A stretch of DNA of 47,969 nt from a bacterium (GTDB lineage Bacteria; Zixibacteria; MSB-5A5; WJJR01), in NCBI GenBank assembly GCA_035559435.1, contig DATMBC010000045.1:1-47969 (forward strand). The letters are read 5' to 3'. This document shows, in pieces, positions 42,443-47,969 of the stretch (its first letter is position 1; every line of letters begins with the position of its first letter). A program made the translations under genes and the position numbers. The notes beneath the pieces were generated by a model that was given only the letters and a program-made list of their open reading frames with translations, did not search any database and had not been told where the DNA came from.

Positions 42443-42982
42443 TTACCCGCGCGGCAGGATCGACAGATACTCCCGCCAGGGGCCGACCGCGTCGCGGTAG
42501 CGGAAGGCCATCGTGCGGGCAATCTGGGCAATGTGATTGAGATCGTGCACCGCCCAGGTCGCGATCAACTGCCCGGCGGTGACTGGTCCCAGCGCCGGAT
42601 GCCGTCCCGGCGCGCTGAGATCGGCGGGGGAGAGCCGCATGTCGGCCAGCGCCGACAGGTTTGCGGCGCGCAGTTCGGCGAACTCGGCCAGCAGCATGGC
42701 CAATGTCTTGCCCTGGCTTTCGTGATACATGGCGAAGCGATCGACCGGGGCAAAGGCAATCGTGTCGCCATGCGCCAGGATGTGCCGCAGACGCACCATC
42801 CAGTCGGTCCGCTCGCCGTGAATCAGGTGCCCCACGACGTCATAAGGTGAAAACGTTTCCGGTCCGGTGTTGCAGGATGTCCACTCCTCCGGCAGGTCCG
42901 ACAGCCACGCCGACAAAAGCGGCGGCGTGCGCCGGAGAATCGCGATGGCTTCGGGGATTCGCAATACGGCATCGTTTGACAT
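42443..42982 (-). CDS. DinB-family protein
   Basis: 179 residues. The four-helix DinB fold is indicated by HLIHGERTDWMVRLRHIL and a WAVHDLNHIAQIARTM motif with the metal-ligand histidines of the family. DinB-like proteins are metal-dependent enzymes of varied function; the substrate here is unknown. Convergent with the preceding lipoprotein gene. Confidence 0.9.
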   Translation of the reverse strand: MSNDAVLRIPEAIAILRRTPPLLSAWLSDLPEEWTSCNTGPETFSPYDVVGHLIHGERTDWMVRLRHILAHGDTIAFAPVDRFAMYHESQGKTLAMLLAEFAELRAANLSALADMRLSPADLSAPGRHPALGPVTAGQLIATWAVHDLNHIAQIARTMAFRYRDAVGPWREYLSILPRG

Positions 42983-43033
42983 GGCGCCTTAACCTCCGCC
43001 CATGATATAGCCGAAAACCGCGGCGCCTTCAAG

Positions 43034-43054
43034 CGCCCGTCGTGGGGTCTTGAT
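43034..43054 (+). repeat. Direct repeat A, upstream copy
   Basis: 21 bases beginning CGCCCGTCGTGG, identical to 46963-46983. In the 599-bp gap 42983-43581, which holds no gene I can support. Confidence 0.75.
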
Positions 43055-43133
43055 ACCTCACGAACATGTCGGCGATACAATCCCCGCCACGATCTACCCC
43101 GTGATTTCAATGCGGCCTGGGCAAGCCCCGACA

Positions 43134-43192
43134 CAAAAAGCGTGTCAGGGCCACACCGCCACGGCGTGCCGAAGGCACAACAATGCTGACAC
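43134..43192. repeat. Repeat B, upstream copy, within a nested hairpin
   Basis: 43134-43154 matches 46900-46920 at 19 of 21 bases (AGCGTGTCAGGGCCAC core). From 43142 an inverted repeat GTGTCAG...CTGACAC (to 43192) encloses a GTGCC-GAA-GGCAC hairpin (43166-43178). Confidence 0.55.
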
Positions 43193-43262
43193 AACTCACG
43201 AGTCGTTGCCGGCGGGTAGAAACCCCTAATCGGGAGATGGTTGTCTACACGTGCCTGCTGTC

Positions 43263-43297
43263 GTTTCGCTTCGCGAAACCGCGGTCGGAGACCGCGG
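43263..43297. repeat. Two adjacent perfect hairpins
   Basis: GTTTCGC-TTC-GCGAAAC (43263-43279) directly followed by CCGCGGTC-GGA-GACCGCGG (43279-43297). From memory, the GTCGGAGACCGC unit is common in dispersed repeats of other uncultured bacteria. Confidence 0.6.
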
Positions 43298-43581
43298 CCG
43301 CACATCTCACTAACTGAGGCCGCCCGGCCCTCTAACCGAGTGGGCAAGAAGACATTAGGGATATGGGACCAACTCTAAAGCATAGGCAGATTACGGCGAC
43401 GGGGAATCACGTAAGGGCCAGTGAGCAGGTTCTGCGTCGGGGGATCGTGCGCAATAATTCCACCGTTTCAGTCCGCAAATCCTGCCTTATATTCTATAAC
43501 AAATATACACATCCGTCTTTGACGGGTGATTGTCTGTCCTCTCTCTGACCGTCAGTTCAGGCACTCTCAAGGAGGAATCCC

Positions 43582-46500
43582 ATGCGCGCCCGCATGATCA
43601 TCACCGCGTGTGGCGTGATTTTGGTTGGCACTGTTTCGCACGCCGCCGTCCCGACAAGCATTACCGTGCAAGGCAAACTCACCGACGCGGCCGGTCTTCC
43701 CTTGGTGGCGGGACCGAAGTCGTTTGTCTTCCGCATCTTCGACGCCGAATTTGGAGGCAGTGAAATCTGGCCCGGCGGCGCGGGCGAAGCGCAGACGATT
43801 ACGTCGTCATCAGATGGTCTATGGATCGGTTTGATCGGCGCGATCAACCCACTGGGCGAGTCCGTCTTTGCCGACTCTGTGCGTTGGCTTGAGATCACTG
43901 TCAACGGCACAACACTGCCGCGCGTACGCCTCGTGACCGCACCATTCAGCTTCCGTGTCGCAACAGTTGACGGCGCTTCTGGCGGCACAATCACCAGTAA
44001 AGTCTCCATTGGGCCGGGGCACACGAACACAGGGATTCATTCGTTTGCCGCGGGCGAGGGACAAACGATCAGCGGACACTGGAGTTCGATCACGGGTGGA
44101 AGTGGCAGCTCTGCGTCTGGAGGACATGCGTTCATCGGTGGCGGCGAAGCGAACACGGCCGGCAGCGATTATGCGACTGTTGCCGGAGGAAAGGATAATC
44201 AAGCGGCCGGAGAACTCTCGGCGATTGTTGGCGGGGATGGCAATGTCGCGTCCGGAATCTGGTCTGCCATTGGAGGTGGCGAAGGCAACCAGACGCCTGC
44301 GGATTGGTCCACGGTCGGCGGAGGACTCACCAATCAAGCGAATGCAGGAGTAAGCACAGTCAGCGGCGGTCACAACAACATCGCCAGCGGAAATGCCTCA
44401 ACCGTCTCTGGGGGCGAATTCAACCGGGCGCGCGGCAGTCACTCAGCCGTCGCCGGGGGGGGCGGACTCGTTGCTTCTGATTCGAATTCCGCATTGGGTG
44501 CCAACGCATTCGTCGGAGGCGGCAGAGGCAACATCGCTTCGGGCGACTCATCGACAATTGTGGCTGGTGCGCGAAACTTAGCCAGCGAGGTGAATGCGAC
44601 GGTGGGCGGTGGCCGGGCCAATCAGGCAACCGCACAACATGCTACCGTCGCGGGCGGAAGTGGAAATGTCGCCGAAGGACCGCACGCGTTTGTCGGAGGT
44701 GGAGATGGCGTGGTCGCCACAGGCGCGGCCAGCACTGTCGGCGGCGGCGAAAGCAATTCGGCGTCCCAGAGCTACGCAACGGTCGGGGGTGGTATACTCA
44801 ACGAAGCGGGGGGATACGGGTCATTTGTCGGTAGCGGCGAGGAGAACCAGGCAACGGGTGTGATTTCCGCCATCCCCGGCGGTACAGGAAATCGCGCTGC
44901 GGGCTATGCAGCGAATGTTGCTGGAGGAATCCTGAATGTTGCCGGGGACACGGCGGCAAGCATCGGCGGCGGACGACACAATCGAGCGAGGGGACGCTAT
45001 TCCGTCGTGTCCGGCGGCGGTGGGCCCGCGGAAACGGATTCCAATGCCGCTTATGGGACGAATTCAACAATTGGAGGTGGCAGGGCGAACCTGGCCGTCG
45101 CGGACTCGACGACGATCGGAGGTGGCGGTGGTAACGTCACCGCGGCCATCGGGGCGACAATTGCCGGCGGTGGAGCCAACTTCGTCCGCGGCGCCTTTGG
45201 CGTCGTTGGAGGAGGCAAGAACAACCGCTCGCATGGCCCCTATTCCGTGATCGGCGGGGGCGGCGGCGACGCATCCGCAGATTCCAATGCGGCCGCCGGC
45301 CAGAATACCACCGTTTCCGGAGGACGATCCAATGCCGCCACTGGGCGATACGCGTCGGTCGGCGGAGGACGCCATGGGCGCGCCCACGGGGCATATTCTT
45401 TCATCGGAGGAGGCGGCGGGGACTTGGACAAGGATTCCAACGCGGCGTCCGGACAAAACGCAACCGTGTGTGGCGGTGGTATGAACACCGCATCAGGGGA
45501 TTACGGAACTGTGGGGGGAGGACGCCGGAATTACTCCCGTGGGAAATTCGCTTTCGTCGGCGGTGGCGGCGGAGATTTTGAGCCCGACTCAAATTCTGCT
45601 TCCGGTGAGAATTCCGTCATCTCCGGAGGAAAGAGCAACGTTGCCAGTGGCCTTCGCGCAACGGTGTCCGGCGGCTTCTCCAATCGGGCGACCGATCAGG
45701 GCGCCAGCATCGGCGGTGGCACAGCCAATGATGCTTCGGCGCTGGCCGCCACGGTCAGCGGCGGATATCGAAATCACGCTCGAGGAGAGTACAGCGTTGT
45801 GTGCGGCGGAGGCGGGCAGCTCGACTCGGACACGAACACGGCCGCCGGAAGCAGCTCATTCATCGGGGGCGGCGCCGGCAATTATGTCAGCTCCTCGGCG
45901 GAGTACTCGGTGATCGGTGGCGGGCGGAACAATCTGGCGAGCGGAGATTCTTCCGTCATCGCGGGAGGACTCAACAATACTGCGAGCGGTCATTCATCGA
46001 CTATCGGCGGTGGCAAATACAATGAGGCGTTGGCGTCGAACTCAACTGTGTGCTGTGGGCTTTCGAACATAGCATCCGGATCGCAGGCGGTCGCGGTCGG
46101 TGGACAACTGAATGAGGCGCGAGGACTACGCTCGCTGGCGGCTGGCTTCAATGCCAAAGCACATCACCAGGGTTCAATCGTGATCGCCGCTGGTGGAAGC
46201 GGTGTAGTGAGTGATTCAATCAGGTCGGGTGCCAATGGGCAAATGGTGCTCCGCGCCAATGCAGGGCTTTACATTACAAACACCTCTGGAACGGCCACAC
46301 CCATAGCGGGTCAGTTTATTACCACGACCGCAGGTTCCCCGGGAGCTCACCTCACGACAACCGGCGTCTGGACGAACGCATCCAGCGCGGAGAGCAAAGA
46401 AAACTTCCGGCCGCTGGACGGCGACTGCCTGCTGGAAAAGGTCGTGCAGTTGCCAATCACGAGATGGAACTATAAAGATGATCCCGACAGCGTCACGCAC

Positions 46501-46704
46501 ATCGGGCCCGTCGCGCAGGATTTCTATCGCTTATTCGGCGTTGGCAGCAACGACAGGACAATTTCAACGATCGACCCGTCCGGCGTTGCGCTCGCGGCCA
46601 TCCAGACCCTCTGCAAGCGGAATCAGGAGCTCGAAACGGCGGTCATAAAACTGCAAAACGAACTGAAGAGCATCAGGGAGACTCTGGCGACGCGCTCAAA
46701 GTAG
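43582..46704 (+). CDS. Large secreted beta-roll fibre protein with S74 autocleaving chaperone domain
   Basis: 1040 residues and the same build as the 38987 gene: signal (1-21); shared N-terminal domain (VQGKLTDAAGLPLVAG, GSEIWPGGAGEAQ, DGLWIGLIGA); about 45 YadA-head/Hep_Hag-type repeats of 15 residues (about 150-830) and a set of longer 20-21-residue units; then S74 with Ser 934 and Lys 939 in SSAESKENFRPLDG, and a closing coiled coil (LCKRNQELETAVIKLQNELK). The S74 core is more divergent than its paralogue's but the dyad is intact. GGAGG precedes the ATG at 43582; an ATG at 43594 is also possible. Codon choice uses more GGA/GGT and less third-position GC than most of the window. Short repeats A and B occur on both sides. 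Confidence 0.9.
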   Translation: MRARMIITACGVILVGTVSHAAVPTSITVQGKLTDAAGLPLVAGPKSFVFRIFDAEFGGSEIWPGGAGEAQTITSSSDGLWIGLIGAINPLGESVFADSVRWLEITVNGTTLPRVRLVTAPFSFRVATVDGASGGTITSKVSIGPGHTNTGIHSFAAGEGQTISGHWSSITGGSGSSASGGHAFIGGGEANTAGSDYATVAGGKDNQAAGELSAIVGGDGNVASGIWSAIGGGEGNQTPADWSTVGGGLTNQANAGVSTVSGGHNNIASGNASTVSGGEFNRARGSHSAVAGGGGLVASDSNSALGANAFVGGGRGNIASGDSSTIVAGARNLASEVNATVGGGRANQATAQHATVAGGSGNVAEGPHAFVGGGDGVVATGAASTVGGGESNSASQSYATVGGGILNEAGGYGSFVGSGEENQATGVISAIPGGTGNRAAGYAANVAGGILNVAGDTAASIGGGRHNRARGRYSVVSGGGGPAETDSNAAYGTNSTIGGGRANLAVADSTTIGGGGGNVTAAIGATIAGGGANFVRGAFGVVGGGKNNRSHGPYSVIGGGGGDASADSNAAAGQNTTVSGGRSNAATGRYASVGGGRHGRAHGAYSFIGGGGGDLDKDSNAASGQNATVCGGGMNTASGDYGTVGGGRRNYSRGKFAFVGGGGGDFEPDSNSASGENSVISGGKSNVASGLRATVSGGFSNRATDQGASIGGGTANDASALAATVSGGYRNHARGEYSVVCGGGGQLDSDTNTAAGSSSFIGGGAGNYVSSSAEYSVIGGGRNNLASGDSSVIAGGLNNTASGHSSTIGGGKYNEALASNSTVCCGLSNIASGSQAVAVGGQLNEARGLRSLAAGFNAKAHHQGSIVIAAGGSGVVSDSIRSGANGQMVLRANAGLYITNTSGTATPIAGQFITTTAGSPGAHLTTTGVWTNASSAESKENFRPLDGDCLLEKVVQLPITRWNYKDDPDSVTHIGPVAQDFYRLFGVGSNDRTISTIDPSGVALAAIQTLCKRNQELETAVIKLQNELKSIRETLATRSK

Positions 46705-46773
46705 TTAGGCCGATCGTGAGCTGGGCAACCGTGATGCATGCCTCATGCCAACGCTCACGGCACGGTCGGGCGG

Positions 46774-46817
46774 CCCTGACGAGTCCCTCTCTCGTCAGGG
46801 GGCATTCAAACGCCCCC
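46774..46817 (+). terminator. Tandem hairpins after the large fibre gene
   Basis: CCCTGACGAG (46774-46783), 7-nt loop, CTCGTCAGGG (46791-46800), overlapped by GGGGGC...GCCCCC (46798-46817). 69 bp after the stop; no T-run, so the termination role is uncertain. Confidence 0.4.
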
Positions 46818-46899
46818 GACACGCGGCGAACCAACTTGGTGGATCCGACGATTCATGTGGCATCCCGCGTTGATGCAGTGTGTCAGGCGGGCCCTGGTG

Positions 46900-46983
46900 C
46901 AAACAGCGTCTCAGGGCCACCCTTTGGAAACCGCCTTACGAGAATCGGGGATCAGGGCCACCCGCCCGTCGTGGGGTCTTGAT
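46900..46983 (+). repeat. Repeats B and A, downstream copies
   Basis: 46900-46920 is the partner of 43134-43154; 46963-46983 is the exact partner of 43034-43054; a third TCAGGGCCAC core lies at 46952. The two motifs occur in the opposite order to the upstream side. The gap 46705-47116 otherwise holds only the hairpins above and a promoter. Confidence 0.75.
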
Positions 46984-47020
46984 GCCGCAGCCGGCGGACG
47001 CGCTGTGCACGCAAGCGGCA

Positions 47021-47049
47021 TTGACACCATAATTGTCCGGTATTTAAAT
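47021..47049 (+). promoter_or_regulatory. Promoter of the secreted cupin gene
   Basis: Consensus TTGACA (47021-47026), 17 bases, TTAAAT (47044-47049); a start near 47056 gives a leader of about 60 nt to the ATG at 47117. Confidence 0.6.
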
Positions 47050-47116
47050 GTCTCCGGCAAGGAAACCGCGCTTCGAGTCATTTCGAAACGAGAACGCCAG
47101 TCCATGGAGGAAGAAG

Positions 47117-47770
47117 ATGCGAGCACTGCTGACAACTGCGCTGGTGGTGTTCGGACTGTCATCCGCCGTTGCCACCGACCAACCGGAAGCGCCGGGCAAC
47201 AAGTTCCTGCAGAGAGAATTCGACACGACGCTTGCGATCGCCGGGTCCGCCGTCGCCCGCTACGGTGTCACCGATACGGCGATGGCCCTGGTGCGTGAGG
47301 CGTTGGCCCGGCTGGCGGGACAACCGATGCTGAGGGATAACGCCAAGCTCCAGGAGATCCACGGCAGTCCGAAATCCAACGCCGCCGTGCTGGCCACGCG
47401 TGGCGACGACAGCGTCACGCTCTTCCTGGCGCGTTTCGAGAAGGGGCATCCCACCCCGCTCCATGATCATCAGACATGGGGTATCGTCTATGTCCTCGAA
47501 GGCCGTGATCATTATGTCCACATGACGGCCAGGTTCGCCAGGGACTCGGCGCACGCCGACTTGCAAGTCGACTTCGACACCGTTCTCACGCCCGGCACAT
47601 CCGTTTACTGGCTTCCCCCGCCGCGGGACCTGCACACCCAGGAAGCGCTGGACAGCGTCGTCTGGGAGCTGGTTCTGGCGGGTCGAAACTTGCTGGGCCC
47701 CAGCGTCATGCCCCATCGTCACTACTTCGACCCCGAGACCGGCAACGTCTCGCACACCCCGCCGAAGTAG
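47117..47770 (+). CDS. Secreted cupin, cysteine-dioxygenase-like
   Basis: 217 residues. Signal peptide (1-19, ending SSAVA), a helical lead, then a cupin core: TPLHDHQTWGIVYVLEGRDH with the HxH metal ligands and the W/G of the cysteine dioxygenase type I family, and a late His-containing strand (RDLHTQEALDSVVWELVLAG, PHRHYFDPE). The helical lead is consistent with the CDO fold. Normal CDO is cytoplasmic; here the predicted export is odd. GGAGG precedes the ATG at 47117. Confidence 0.85.
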   Translation: MRALLTTALVVFGLSSAVATDQPEAPGNKFLQREFDTTLAIAGSAVARYGVTDTAMALVREALARLAGQPMLRDNAKLQEIHGSPKSNAAVLATRGDDSVTLFLARFEKGHPTPLHDHQTWGIVYVLEGRDHYVHMTARFARDSAHADLQVDFDTVLTPGTSVYWLPPPRDLHTQEALDSVVWELVLAGRNLLGPSVMPHRHYFDPETGNVSHTPPK

Positions 47771-47814
47771 GGGGGAGAGGTAAGGGGATATTTCTCTCCA
47801 TCGACGCCGGGTGC

Positions 47815-47860
47815 CCCACCCTCCGGCGTAAACGGCTCGCGCTTACGGCGGGAGGGTGGG
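47815..47860. repeat. Imperfect palindrome after the cupin gene
   Basis: CCCACCCTCCGGCGTAA (47815-47831) pairs with TTACGGCGGGAGGGTGGG (47843-47860) with one bulge or mismatch. It may end cupin transcription or be a dispersed repeat. The remaining bases to 47969 show no gene. Confidence 0.5.
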
Positions 47861-47969
47861 TATGTCACCGACGGCGAACGCGATCGCCGGTCTTCAGATC
47901 CGCGAGCTCGGATATCGCCGCACGCGTGATGGATAGATTCCCACAGCAAGCCCGCCTGCGGCGGGCGGT

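Noticed and set aside
43105-43300. CRISPR-like repeat array
   Set aside because: The hairpins differ in sequence and spacing, and there are no equal-length repeats with spacers or cas genes.

Overview
This is a GC-rich bacterial chromosome segment. The gene content points to a Gram-negative, probably free-living member of the FCB superphylum, with Zixibacteria-like candidate phyla the best guess. The pointers are a GWxTD-domain lipoprotein, a secreted protein with a T9SS type A sorting domain, a TonB-dependent receptor with a carboxypeptidase-regulatory N-terminal domain, many lipoproteins and beta-barrels, and the absence of operon-scale phage or IS genes. The assignment is inferred from gene families; no phylogeny was run.

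Layout. 1-4.2 kb: the 3' part of an MtaB-like methylthiotransferase, a secreted TPR protein and miaB. 4.3-13.2 kb (minus strand): a copper/silver-type efflux operon read as Cys-rich secreted protein, TolC-family channel, adaptor with two heavy-metal-binding domains, CusA-like RND pump carrying an unusual ~90-residue insertion, a double Cys-cluster YHS/TRASH-like protein, a haem-binding protein and an unknown lipoprotein. 13.4-17.5 kb: tRNA-His, an NCS2 purine permease, a repeat-rich gap, tRNA-Arg, tRNA-Pro, then rdgB, murI and smpB. 17.6-21.6 kb: a TonB receptor coupled to an NHL lipoprotein, then tRNA-Leu with promoter and terminator. 21.7-23.7 kb: a decayed histidine kinase and a GWxTD lipoprotein. 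23.8-28.1 kb (minus): a c-type cytochrome lipoprotein overlapping a haem-bearing outer-membrane barrel, a second barrel, and a helical periplasmic protein. 28.3-32.4 kb: a sigma-54 two-component system divergent from a lipoprotein gene with a near-consensus sigma-54 promoter and phased upstream inverted repeats. 32.5-37.8 kb: queG, a T9SS-type repeat protein, a methyltransferase, a CoA-binding protein and an outer-membrane protein. 37.8-47.8 kb: a Bor-family lipoprotein, a dead vanadium-haloperoxidase-like gene, two paralogous secreted beta-roll fibre proteins ending in S74 autocleaving chaperone domains, several small envelope genes between them, a DinB-family protein and a secreted cupin.

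The most distinctive elements are the pair of S74/beta-roll fibre genes (the larger one lies between copies of the same two short repeats), the sigma-54 circuit at 31 kb, the haem-bearing outer-membrane barrel with its cytochrome partner, and the insertion in the CusA-like pump. Intergenic DNA carries several families of short palindromic repeats, one of which also appears at the very start of the window inside the mtaB-like reading frame.

Many coding regions have antisense open frames (one of nearly 1,500 codons opposite the efflux genes). These are treated as by-products of high GC.
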